A stretch of DNA of 64,000 nucleotides from CAYMCO01 sp964388955. GTDB taxonomy: Bacteria > Chloroflexota > Anaerolineae > Anaerolineales > E44-bin32. The notes below the pieces were generated by a model that was not told the DNA's origin, ran no database searches, and worked only from the letters and a program-made list of their open reading frames with translations. Every line of letters starts with the position of its first letter. The stretch's first letter is position 1. Both the position numbers and the translations under genes were made by a program. The DNA lies in the NCBI GenBank assembly GCA_964388955.1, contig CAYMCO010000027.1, positions 9,109-73,108 of the forward strand. The letters run 5' to 3'. Below, one piece after another: positions 1 to 8,519 of this stretch.

Positions 1-2
1 AG

Positions 3-689
3 CCCTTCCTGTGGATGCTGCTTCTGACGATGATCGCGTGGGCGTATTCCCGGCGGCGGCTGCGCCCCTCGGAGCTGTTTCTGGCGGTGGGTTTCACCTA
101 CCTTTCCCTGATGGCCGGCAGGAACATCGCCCTGTTTGCGCTGGTGACGGCGCCCTCACTGGCGCGCCACACGCAAGGTGCGCTGGAGCCCTACCTTCGG
201 TTGAATTTACGGCCGGATTCTGCCTATCCGCAGCGCATGCGTATCGTCAACGCCCTGCTCTTCGGTTTGCTGTTGGTGGCGGCCGCGGCGAAAATATCCG
301 TTCCGCTCAGCGGAGAAGTGAACCGGGAGGCCATACGCGGGTTCGCTCCCGTAGCCGCTGTAGAGGTCCTCAAACGGGAGGCACCGCGGGGGGATCTCTT
401 CAACTCCTACAATTGGGGGGGCTACTTGATTTGGGAGGCGTATCCCCAATACCTGACGTTCGTCGATGGACGGACGGATCTGTTCGATGACGAGATCTTG
501 AATGCCTATCTGCTCGCCTGGCGTGCCGAACCGGGGTGGCAGGACATATTCCGGGATTGGGGGATTCAGGTGGCACTCATCGAACCGGATGCACCGTTGA
601 GGGAAGCGCTCTTGGGCGCCGGGTGGGTGGAGCGCTATTCCGATGAGCAGGCGGTGCTGCTGACAGGAGATCCGGGAGGCGTGGAGTGA
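3..689 (+). CDS. Polytopic membrane protein, C-terminal part (5' end cut by window)
   Basis: The reading frame is open from the first bases of the window, so the true start lies upstream and only the last ~228 residues are visible. The visible part has two or three hydrophobic segments followed by a soluble C-terminal region with the motif NWGGYLIWEAYP and then VDGRTDLF. That tail is seen in large uncharacterised bacterial membrane proteins that keep company with GT-C type glycosyltransferases. It ends just before the next gene of the same type and is probably part of the same operon. A role in surface polysaccharide or glycan assembly is inferred from context only. The product name is uncertain, but the coding call is firm. 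Confidence 0.75.
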   Translation, partial: PFLWMLLLTMIAWAYSRRRLRPSELFLAVGFTYLSLMAGRNIALFALVTAPSLARHTQGALEPYLRLNLRPDSAYPQRMRIVNALLFGLLLVAAAAKISVPLSGEVNREAIRGFAPVAAVEVLKREAPRGDLFNSYNWGGYLIWEAYPQYLTFVDGRTDLFDDEILNAYLLAWRAEPGWQDIFRDWGIQVALIEPDAPLREALLGAGWVERYSDEQAVLLTGDPGGVE

Positions 690-743
690 AGCCTTGGCTC
701 GAAGATGTGCGCTGTGCCGCGAAGGAGAGGATGGACTGCCCAG

Positions 744-1964
744 ATGACGTCGCAGTCTGAAATGGCCTCCCTCAGCAAGGAAGGCTTCTCCCTCGATCTC
801 AAATACCCGCTGCTCGCGCTGTTCTTGGTGCGCTTCGGGACCATCATGGCCCAACCCATAGAGGGCTTGGTGGGATACGGTGATTTTCAGCATTTCTTCG
901 ATCTGGCTCGTTTCTCGCAGCAACTGGGTGGAGGTTTGCCTTTTGTCGGTCATTGGGTTGAGTTCCCGCCGCTGTTCCCGTTCTTGAATCTGGTCCTATT
1001 CAATCTTTCAGGCGGGCGCTTCCACAACTACGTGTATGTGCTCTCAATCATCCTCGCGCTGTTCGACATCGGCAGTCTGTGGGTGTTCGGCAAATTGGCG
1101 CGGGCGGCCCTGCCCCCCGAACGCCGGTGGGTCCCTATTTGGCTCTATGCGGCCTTCCTTGCGCTCCCCGCATTCGGTGCCTGGACCTTCGAGCCCATCG
1201 CGGTCTTCTTCATGCTCTTGAGTTTGTGGTTGATCATCGATGGGGCGCCGGTTCTCGCCGGCATCTCCGCCGGCTTGGGCGCCCTGACGAAAGTCTTTCC
1301 TATCCTCTCGTTGATCCTGGCCTGGCGGTATTGGCGGCCCCGGCAAGCATTCTCGGCTACGCTGGCGGCTGTCGCATTGGTCGCGCTTGTGACGGTTCCC
1401 CTCCTGCTGGTCAGCCCGCAGTACACTGCGGCCTCCTTGGGCAGCCAGGTCTCGAAGGTCTCCCACGGCACAATCTGGGCGTTGGTCGACGGCAACCTCC
1501 GCACGGGCAACTTCGGCCCCCTAGAGGAATATCTCGACCCCAGCATGGCCTCAGAACTCCGCGGCGAGCCGGCGAGGGTGCCATTATGGGTCACCACGCT
1601 CCTCGCGGCGGTGATCGGCCTGTGGGCCTTTCGGCGGGTGGAGCCTGGACGCCTGCGCAGCGGCCTCGCCTTGCTCGGATTGGGGTGGTGCGTGGTGCTG
1701 CTGTGGATGAGAGGTTGGAGCCCGCAATGGCTTGCGTACCTGGCGCCGTTGATCCTGCTCCTACTGCCCGCACGCCGCGCCGCCGCGTTGCTCATCAACT
1801 TGGTAATCGTGTCCCTGCTCGAGTGGCCGCTGCTGCTCTCGCGCGGGTTCTTCAATCTTCAGTGGGCCCCGATCCTCATCCGAACCGTGCTGCTCCTCGT
1901 GGCTGGATTCGAGTTTGCACGTCTCATGATGGGAGCAAGCTCGCGCCAGAGAATCGAGGTGTAG
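744..1964 (+). CDS. GT87/mannosyltransferase-like polytopic membrane protein
   Basis: About 406 residues with roughly ten hydrophobic segments. The N-terminal part carries a YGDFQHFFDLARF segment and then HWVEFPPLFPFL, the acidic loop plus aromatic/Pro pattern of GT-C enzymes that use lipid-phosphate sugar donors (GT87 or PIG-M-like). An ALTKVFPIL segment in the middle also matches this group. The start at 744 sits 13 bases after GGAGAGG at 724-730; an in-frame ATG at 705 is possible but has no ribosome site. The next gene begins two bases after the stop, so the two are co-transcribed. The expected role is sugar transfer on the outer face of the membrane; donor and acceptor are unknown. Confidence 0.8.
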   Translation: MTSQSEMASLSKEGFSLDLKYPLLALFLVRFGTIMAQPIEGLVGYGDFQHFFDLARFSQQLGGGLPFVGHWVEFPPLFPFLNLVLFNLSGGRFHNYVYVLSIILALFDIGSLWVFGKLARAALPPERRWVPIWLYAAFLALPAFGAWTFEPIAVFFMLLSLWLIIDGAPVLAGISAGLGALTKVFPILSLILAWRYWRPRQAFSATLAAVALVALVTVPLLLVSPQYTAASLGSQVSKVSHGTIWALVDGNLRTGNFGPLEEYLDPSMASELRGEPARVPLWVTTLLAAVIGLWAFRRVEPGRLRSGLALLGLGWCVVLLWMRGWSPQWLAYLAPLILLLLPARRAAALLINLVIVSLLEWPLLLSRGFFNLQWAPILIRTVLLLVAGFEFARLMMGASSRQRIEV

Positions 1965-1965
1965 G

Positions 1966-3222
1966 TTGAGACCAAGACCTTCAATGGGATTGCGGCTTGG
2001 GATCGTCTTGTTCGTGCTGGTGGCCCTCGTCGCACTCGGTTTTGCCAATTACCGTTTTGCGGACGAAGCGCCTGGAGGGAACGATTTTCTCCCTCGTTGG
2101 GTCGGAACGCATGCCTGGCTGGAGGATGGAACCAGCCCCTATTCCCGCAGCGTCACCTTGGAGGCGCAGCGCATGATCTATGGTCGCCCGGCGGATCCTT
2201 CGGAAGGGGAGGATGTCGCGCAGTTCGTCTATCCGCTGCCGGCGATTGTCTTCTTCATCCCTTTCGGGCTGATGCCATATACATTGGCCAGGGCGGTATG
2301 GATGACTCTGTTGGAAGTTTGCCTGCCCATGCTGGCCTTGCTCGGCCTCGGAATCGCAAAATGGCGTCCCAAACCCTGGCTGATGAGTGTGCTCGTATTG
2401 CTGTCGATCCTCTGGTATCACGGCCTGCGTGCGGTGATTGTCGGTCAGTTCGCAGTCATCGAGGCGGTCCTGATCGCGGGCGCATTTCTGGCTGTCCAGC
2501 GAGAACGCGACGCCTTGGGGGGCATCTTGCTGGCCCTTTCGCTGGCAAAGCCCCAGATGTCCTTCCTCATCATCCCCTATGTGCTGCTGTGGGCCTACAG
2601 CAGGCGCAGGTGGGCGATCATCATCTCGACCTTCGCTTTCCTGGCCCTCTGGATCGGCGCATCGCTCCTGATCATCCCCGATTGGCCGCTGCAGTGGCTG
2701 CGCCAGATCCTCGAGTATCCGGCGTACACGGATATAGGCTCCCCGGTTTCCATCCTGGCGGGCCTCGTGCCGCCCGTATCCGATTGGCTGAATCGCATCT
2801 TCTCAGGCGCGTTGATTCTGTATATGTTCTGGGAATGGTATCTGGCGAGGGATCAGTCTGACAATTGGTTCCAATGGACCGCAGCCATGACGCTGGTTGT
2901 CACCAACTTGGTCGCGTTCCGCACGGCCACAACGAACTACGTCGTCCTCCTGCCGGCTTGGCTGCTGATCTTCTCCGTTTGGGAGCAGCGCTGGGATCGG
3001 CGTGGGATCGTCGCTTCCGCCTTGACATCCTTGGCCCTTGTCGTAGGACCGTGGGTGCTGTTCCTAACTACCGTACAGACGCGCACAGAAAGCGCGGTCA
3101 TGTACCTGCCGCTTCCCCTTCTGACGCTCGTTGGCCTGTGGTGGATCCGCTGGTGGAAGCTGCGCGCGCCCGAGATATCTCTCACCGCATCCACCCCCAT
3201 TTCCAGGCGACTCAATGTCTGA
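1966..3222 (+). CDS. GT87 (DUF2029-type) membrane glycosyltransferase
   Basis: 418 residues if read from TTG 1966; an in-frame ATG lies at 1984. About ten membrane segments are visible. The first periplasmic loop has GGNDFLPRW with a conserved Asp, followed by a QFVYPLPAIVFFIPFGLMP block and then LALSLAKPQMSFL, the usual order of GT87 polyprenyl-phosphate-dependent mannosyltransferases. It starts immediately after the previous stop and its own stop overlaps the ATG of the next gene by eight bases, so translation is probably coupled. The transferred sugar cannot be read from the sequence. Confidence 0.82.
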   Translation: MRPRPSMGLRLGIVLFVLVALVALGFANYRFADEAPGGNDFLPRWVGTHAWLEDGTSPYSRSVTLEAQRMIYGRPADPSEGEDVAQFVYPLPAIVFFIPFGLMPYTLARAVWMTLLEVCLPMLALLGLGIAKWRPKPWLMSVLVLLSILWYHGLRAVIVGQFAVIEAVLIAGAFLAVQRERDALGGILLALSLAKPQMSFLIIPYVLLWAYSRRRWAIIISTFAFLALWIGASLLIIPDWPLQWLRQILEYPAYTDIGSPVSILAGLVPPVSDWLNRIFSGALILYMFWEWYLARDQSDNWFQWTAAMTLVVTNLVAFRTATTNYVVLLPAWLLIFSVWEQRWDRRGIVASALTSLALVVGPWVLFLTTVQTRTESAVMYLPLPLLTLVGLWWIRWWKLRAPEISLTASTPISRRLNV

Positions 3223-4696
3223 GACCGGGCTCGCGTCTCGGTTCCTCGACCGTACCTCATCGCTTGATCGAGGGATCCTGATCGGACTTACGCTTCTTGC
3301 GCTCTTGCTGCGTGCCAACCACCTGGGGGCGCAGAGCTTATGGTTTGATGAGACCTACACGGTCGCAGTCGCGGGCATGCCGGTGGGGGAGGCTCTGCAG
3401 GCGCTCATCGCAGATGGGGTGCACCCGCCCCTCTTTTACTTGGTGGAGAACATCATTCTGCGGCTGGGCCGGAGTGAGATCTTGCTCCGCCTCCCGTCCC
3501 TCCTGGCCGGGTCCGCCTCCATCCCACTGATCTACATCCTGGGAAAACGGTGGCTCGGCCCGCGCGTCGCCCTGTTGACCGCGGCGCTGTTTGCACTCTC
3601 GCCATTCGGTGTCTGGTACGCTCAAGACGCCCGGATGTACTCTTTGTTGGGGATGTTCTCCATCCTGAGCATGCTCTTCTATGACCGGTTGTTGGAGCGC
3701 CCTTCGAGAGGGGATCTGGCGGGTTTCGTGCTCACAAACGCATGTGCCTATCTCACCCACTACTTTGCTTTCTTCCTTCCGATCATTCAGTTGACTCACC
3801 AGGCAATCCATCTCCGCCGCCATTGGCGACTTCTCCGCTCATGGACCGCGGCGGAAGTGGTGGCGGCGACACCGGCGCTTCTCTGGGTGGTTGCGATCGC
3901 CCGGCGCGACGCCCAGATCTTCGGCATCGGCTGGATCCCGAGCCCGCGCATCGAAGATCTTCCCCTCACATTGATGAACTTCACCATCGGAGTGCCCGTT
4001 CGAATAGGCCCCGTTCACTGGGCGCTCCTGGCGATGGCGCTCATGGGCGTCGGGCTAGGGATACGGGCCGGATGGCTCGAGCCAGACCGGAAGTCGCTGG
4101 CGCTGCTCTGGTGTCTTCTTCCCATGGTGGTCAGCTTCTTGGTTTCCTTTCAAAGGCCCGTCTATATCGACCGGTTTTTCATCATCTCGCTTGGCGCTTG
4201 GCTGCTGTTGTTGGCAGCTGGGGCCGGAGAACTGGAGGGACGGTGGCTTGGACTGGCGTCGGCCACGCTGGCTGGGATTTTGGTCTTCGGCTTGATCCAG
4301 GTGAACTGGATCGATCGCCAGACGAAGGAGCAGTGGCGCGAGGCGGCCGAGTACCTGGAGAAAGCCCGGGAAAATGAAGTCATCGTGCCGCGCGTGCTGC
4401 AGATGGTCGTACCGCTGCGCTACTACTTTCGGGGGGAAGCGCGCATCGAGCCACTGGAGGTGAACCGGGACCGGAAACCACTTTCGGCGGTCACGGCGGG
4501 CTTTGACGGAGCCTGGATCGTGTATTGGAATGCCAGTGCCGACGCACACTGCTTCGCATGCTCGCCCCCCTTCGACCGCTTGGCTGAAACGGCCCCCGAC
4601 GCGAAGGCCTGGATCTCGGGACTGGGCCCCGAGTTGGTCGAGCGGGCCGATTTCAAGGGCGTGACAGTGATGCATTTCAAACTGACGGACGGCTGA
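3215..4696 (+). CDS. GT39-like (PMT/ArnT-type) membrane glycosyltransferase
   Basis: 493 residues from ATG 3215, which lies inside the end of the upstream gene. Residues 41-48 read SLWFDETY: the Asp45-Glu46 pair in the first outer loop is the catalytic signature of GT39 and ArnT enzymes. It is followed by HPPLFYL and by SPFGVWYAQDARMYSLL near residue 140, both typical. Eleven or so membrane segments precede a soluble C-terminal domain of about 100 residues. The family uses polyprenyl-phosphate sugars; whether the acceptor is protein, lipid or glycan is unknown. An alternative start 84 bases upstream lies within the previous gene and is less likely. Confidence 0.85.
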   Translation: MSETGLASRFLDRTSSLDRGILIGLTLLALLLRANHLGAQSLWFDETYTVAVAGMPVGEALQALIADGVHPPLFYLVENIILRLGRSEILLRLPSLLAGSASIPLIYILGKRWLGPRVALLTAALFALSPFGVWYAQDARMYSLLGMFSILSMLFYDRLLERPSRGDLAGFVLTNACAYLTHYFAFFLPIIQLTHQAIHLRRHWRLLRSWTAAEVVAATPALLWVVAIARRDAQIFGIGWIPSPRIEDLPLTLMNFTIGVPVRIGPVHWALLAMALMGVGLGIRAGWLEPDRKSLALLWCLLPMVVSFLVSFQRPVYIDRFFIISLGAWLLLLAAGAGELEGRWLGLASATLAGILVFGLIQVNWIDRQTKEQWREAAEYLEKARENEVIVPRVLQMVVPLRYYFRGEARIEPLEVNRDRKPLSAVTAGFDGAWIVYWNASADAHCFACSPPFDRLAETAPDAKAWISGLGPELVERADFKGVTVMHFKLTDG

Positions 4697-4858
4697 CGCC
4701 CATCGCTCGGCTCCTGCGCCAATCGGCCGGCGGTTCGCGATGTTGGAGCGCGGAATCCCGCAGGGGCAGTCGGAAGGGGCAGCTTGGGTCGGTACGGGAA
4801 ACTGGGAAGGGAATGAAGGTGCGCCTGCTGGCGCGTGCTGGGGGAGGGAAGGAGCAGG

Positions 4859-6940
4859 ATGGGGCAGACCCCGCCCAAGCGTTCAGGGAGTAGCACAATT
4901 CCAAAGGCGGCCCTGGGTCTACTGGCGGTGCTTTGGGCCGCGCTGGTGCTTCTCGCCTTCTATTACACGCATAAGCCGGTTCAGCCGGCCCAGGCAGGGG
5001 CGTTGGTGAAGTTGATCGTGGCCTTGGTGGCGTGGATAGGGACCCTGGTCGGCGCCTACTGGCTTGGCGGGTTTGTCGACCGGCTCATCCCCGGCCTCCC
5101 CCTGCAGACGCGTTTGCCCCTGCGCGTCGGCTTCGGACTTGGCGTGCTTGGCATGCTGGTCCTGGCCCTGGGGGCGATTCGTGCCTACTACATTGGTGTA
5201 GCCTGGGCCCTCTGGTTCGCCGGGTTGCTCGTCGGATCGGGGGGGCTTCGGCGGGATCTCAGAAGTCTAAGGCTGCGCCTGCCAACCGATAGGTTCAACC
5301 AGCTTCTGGCCGTGTTCGTGGCGCTGGTCGTCGGCTTGGCTTTCCTCCGTGCCCTGGCTCCGCCCACCGCCTGGGATTCATTGGTCTACCACCTCACAGG
5401 TCCAAAACTATACATCCAGGCCCACGGCTTGACCCACGATCTGGATCTGCCCTATCTGGGTTTCCCGGCCTGGGGATCCATGCTCTTCACCTGGGGCATG
5501 CTGCTTGCCGGACCGGGGGTGGCGCAATTGCTGCATTTCACGTTCATGCTGCTGACTCTGGCCATCACCGCCGACATGGCTGGGAGCTTTGCACGGGGGC
5601 GCGGCTGGCTTTCGGGGGCGCTGCTGTTGGCGGTACCCAGCTTGGCCATGATCGCCGGTTGGGCTTATGTCGAATGGATGACCATGTTCGCGGCCACGGC
5701 AGCATTCTGGTGCCTCTTCCACGGCTTCTTCACCGGGGGACGGGTCAGGCCGGGGGATCCGGGGGAAATGGCGGATGGCCGCGTCCTCCAGATGAAAGGC
5801 ATCGGCACGGGGTCCGAGCCCATCATCCTGGGGGGCGCCTTGGCAGGCCTGGGGTTCTCGGCGAAATATACACTCGCCGGCCTGGTGGTGGGACTTGGCC
5901 TGATCGCCTTCCTGTGTCGTCGATCGTGGAAGGATCTGTTCGCGTTTGGCGCAGCCTTTACCCTGGTGACGGCCCCATTCCTGATGAAGAACTGGGCGCT
6001 GACGGGGAATCCGGTCTACCCCTTCTTCTTCGCGGGCAGATACTGGGACGCGCATCGCCAGTTCTGGTACAGCCGGCCGGGGACAGGGCTTCCTCTCGCC
6101 CAGATCCTGCTTGCGCCTTGGGAGGCCACGGTCTGGGGTGTGGAGGGCGGTGCGTTCCCTGGTCACGCCTCATACGGCGCCACCATAGGGCCATTACTGC
6201 TGACGTTGCTTCCACTCTCCGGACTGTATCTCGGAGGGGCCGGTGAGCGCGCCCGAATTGTGTTCACCAGAATTCTGGTCCTGTGCGCGGTTGTGGGCGT
6301 CCAATGGGGCGCGATGCTTGCGTTTTCGGCGCTGCTGGTCCAGACGCGTCTGCTGTTTGTCATATTCCCCTTTCTTTCCCTGATGGCAACGCTGGGCCTG
6401 GAAGGGCTCCGGCGGTTCTCCTCCCCCCGATTCCGCGCCGACTTTGTGCTGCGAGCGCTGGTGCTGCTTTCGCTCTCGGTGACGGCGATCGGGGGCTTGC
6501 TTTCGTTCGCGGCCAGCTCTCCGCTTGCCGTGGTCCTGGGGGCGCAGAACCCGTCCGATTATCTGCAAGAACGGCTGGGGGGGTATTATCTGGCGGTGAG
6601 CGGAGTAAACGATCTGCCTGGGGCCAGCAGGGTTGCATTCCTTTGGGAGCCTCGCAGCTACTTCTGTTCCGAAAGGGTGATTTGCGAGCCGGATGCCCTG
6701 CTGGACCGCTGGTGGCATCTGCGCCAACATGGGCTTGGCCCCGAGGCGATCGCCGAAAGCTGGCGGCAGGCCGGTATAAGCCATGTTCTGATCAACTGGT
6801 CCGGAGTGGAGGCGGTGCAGGAAGCTGCCTTTGACCCCTTTGCGGCCGCGGATTGGGAGGCGTTGTCTGAGCTTGTGGATCGAGAGCTAGTCGAGGTGGG
6901 AAAATGGGGCGGCTCCTATTCCCTCTATCGGTTGAGATAG
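4859..6940 (+). CDS. Large GT39-like polytopic membrane protein
   Basis: 693 residues from ATG 4859, chosen because GGGAAGGAG stands five to seven bases upstream; an in-frame ATG at 4835 lacks this. A short basic N terminus leads into many membrane segments. A conserved-looking loop AWDSLVYHLTGPKLY with an Asp and a YHL motif follows the fourth segment and resembles the donor-site loop of GT39-like proteins. KNWALTGNPVYPFFF in the middle is another group hallmark. The soluble C terminus of about 130 residues ends before the next gene by 19 bases. The 162-base spacer before it holds no clear gene. The function is inferred from fold type and neighbours only. Confidence 0.8.
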   Translation: MGQTPPKRSGSSTIPKAALGLLAVLWAALVLLAFYYTHKPVQPAQAGALVKLIVALVAWIGTLVGAYWLGGFVDRLIPGLPLQTRLPLRVGFGLGVLGMLVLALGAIRAYYIGVAWALWFAGLLVGSGGLRRDLRSLRLRLPTDRFNQLLAVFVALVVGLAFLRALAPPTAWDSLVYHLTGPKLYIQAHGLTHDLDLPYLGFPAWGSMLFTWGMLLAGPGVAQLLHFTFMLLTLAITADMAGSFARGRGWLSGALLLAVPSLAMIAGWAYVEWMTMFAATAAFWCLFHGFFTGGRVRPGDPGEMADGRVLQMKGIGTGSEPIILGGALAGLGFSAKYTLAGLVVGLGLIAFLCRRSWKDLFAFGAAFTLVTAPFLMKNWALTGNPVYPFFFAGRYWDAHRQFWYSRPGTGLPLAQILLAPWEATVWGVEGGAFPGHASYGATIGPLLLTLLPLSGLYLGGAGERARIVFTRILVLCAVVGVQWGAMLAFSALLVQTRLLFVIFPFLSLMATLGLEGLRRFSSPRFRADFVLRALVLLSLSVTAIGGLLSFAASSPLAVVLGAQNPSDYLQERLGGYYLAVSGVNDLPGASRVAFLWEPRSYFCSERVICEPDALLDRWWHLRQHGLGPEAIAESWRQAGISHVLINWSGVEAVQEAAFDPFAAADWEALSELVDRELVEVGKWGGSYSLYRLR

Positions 6941-6959
6941 TGCCTACCCCCTCGGGGAT

Positions 6960-8519
6960 GTGTGCATCAGAACGGGAGGCGCGTTGGGCGTGAGGCCGAT
7001 CCATTCGGGCCGGTGGCATGACCGCTTGCGGGAGATACCCGCAATGCCGGCCGTCCTTGTGGTTTCGCTGCTGGCCCGACTCCCGGGCCTTGCCGGCCGG
7101 CCCCTCTGGTATGACGAGGCCTTCGCCGTGCTCTTTTCCTCCAAGGGATTGAGCAAGATGGTGTACGGGACGCTCCAGGTTCAGTCAGGGGTGGCCGCGG
7201 ATGTGCACCCGCTGTTGTATTACTCCCTGTTGTGGGCCTGGGGGGATGTTTTCGGCCGGGCGCCGCTCTCGGTCCGCGCACTCTCCCTTCTGATTGGATT
7301 GGGGGTCGTGGCCGCCGGCTATTCACTGGCAAGGGAACTCTTCGGGCCGCGGGTTGGCCTCCTGGCCGGTGTTGTGTTGGCGCTCTCACCCTTTCAGGTG
7401 CACTACTCACAAGAAGTCCGGATGTACGGCCTGCTCGCATTGATTCTCGTGAGCGCTTCCCTGGTGTACTGGAAGGCGCTGCACGGCGGGGCTGGGTGGA
7501 CATGGCCCATCTTTGGGGTCTTGGCGGGCTTGGCCATGTACACGCATGTGCTGGCGTCCGTATACCTTGCGGCGCTGGGGCTGACCCCAGTTCTTTGGCG
7601 GCGATGGAAAGATCTGGCGAAGACTGCCCTCAGCACGGCGCTGGCGGCCGCCATCTATCTGCCTTGGATGATCCGTTTGCCGGGGCAGGTGGCCCGCGTG
7701 GACACTGCCTATTGGGTCCAGACACCCGGGCCGGTGGAATTGGTGCGGACCCTGTTGGTTTTCGTGGGCGGCCTCCCGGTCCCCCAGTGGGCGTTGCCCA
7801 TCTTGCTCTTCTGCGGGGTGATGCTGCTGGTTCTGGGTGGTTGGGCCACATTGCGGGCCAGCCGATCCGGCGATGCATCCGGCCGAGCCGGGCGGTGGCT
7901 CTTGTACCTTGCACTGGCCCCGATCTCCCTGCTCTACCTGATCTCCCTCTGGACTCCGGTGTACATCGAGCGCGCCTTGCTTCCTTCGGGAGTGACATTT
8001 CTCATATGGCTGAGTTGGGCCCTGGGAACCCACCTTATGCCCGGGGTGATGCGTTGGACGGGCTGGGTTGCCATGGCGGTGGCGTTCGCGCTGGGACTCC
8101 TCGGCCTCTTCACCTACCGGGGGTTCCCCTATGCGCCCTTCGAGCAGCTGGATCGGGAGTTGGCGCGGGCGATCGGGCCGGGGGATGTCATCCTGCACAG
8201 CAACAAGCTGACCGCCATCCCGGCCGTATATTATGCGCCAGACCTCCCACAACAGTTTCTGGCCGATCCCTCCGGTTCCGGGTCGGATACGCTGGCCCCT
8301 GCCACGCAGCAAGTGCTGGGCTTGATCGCGGACCCAGACGCCGCGGCCGCGGTCGGGGATGCCCGGCGGGTGTTCTTTATCGTTTTTGAGCGGGAGCAGG
8401 AAGAATATCGATCGCACGGGGAGGCTGGCCCCCCGGCTCTCGACTGGCTCGGGGGGCACTTCGCGCTGGCGAAGGCGCAGAGCTGGGATGATCTGGTGCT
8501 ATATGAATTCTCGCGTTAG
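6960..8519 (+). CDS. GT39-like (PMT/ArnT-type) membrane glycosyltransferase
   Basis: 519 residues from GTG 6960; an ATG at 7044 would remove 28 residues and is also possible, since neither has a strong ribosome site. RPLWYDEAFAVLF carries the Asp52-Glu53 catalytic pair of GT39/ArnT enzymes. It is followed by VHPLLYYSLLWAW, and SPFQVHYSQEVRMYGLL matches the second signature found in the gene at 3215, so the two are paralogues. About eleven membrane segments and a C-terminal soluble domain of ~130 residues are seen. The last 17 bases overlap the next gene. Confidence 0.84.
   Translation: MCIRTGGALGVRPIHSGRWHDRLREIPAMPAVLVVSLLARLPGLAGRPLWYDEAFAVLFSSKGLSKMVYGTLQVQSGVAADVHPLLYYSLLWAWGDVFGRAPLSVRALSLLIGLGVVAAGYSLARELFGPRVGLLAGVVLALSPFQVHYSQEVRMYGLLALILVSASLVYWKALHGGAGWTWPIFGVLAGLAMYTHVLASVYLAALGLTPVLWRRWKDLAKTALSTALAAAIYLPWMIRLPGQVARVDTAYWVQTPGPVELVRTLLVFVGGLPVPQWALPILLFCGVMLLVLGGWATLRASRSGDASGRAGRWLLYLALAPISLLYLISLWTPVYIERALLPSGVTFLIWLSWALGTHLMPGVMRWTGWVAMAVAFALGLLGLFTYRGFPYAPFEQLDRELARAIGPGDVILHSNKLTAIPAVYYAPDLPQQFLADPSGSGSDTLAPATQQVLGLIADPDAAAAVGDARRVFFIVFEREQEEYRSHGEAGPPALDWLGGHFALAKAQSWDDLVLYEFSR

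Noticed and set aside
705..743. An earlier ATG start for the GT87-like gene
   Set aside because: There is no ribosome site before it, and the added 13 residues are basic and not conserved-looking; ATG 744 has GGAGAGG upstream.
7407..8459. A 350-codon minus-strand frame opposite a glycosyltransferase gene
   Set aside because: The composition (Gln, Arg, His, Pro rich) is the complement of a membrane protein gene and there is no start signal.
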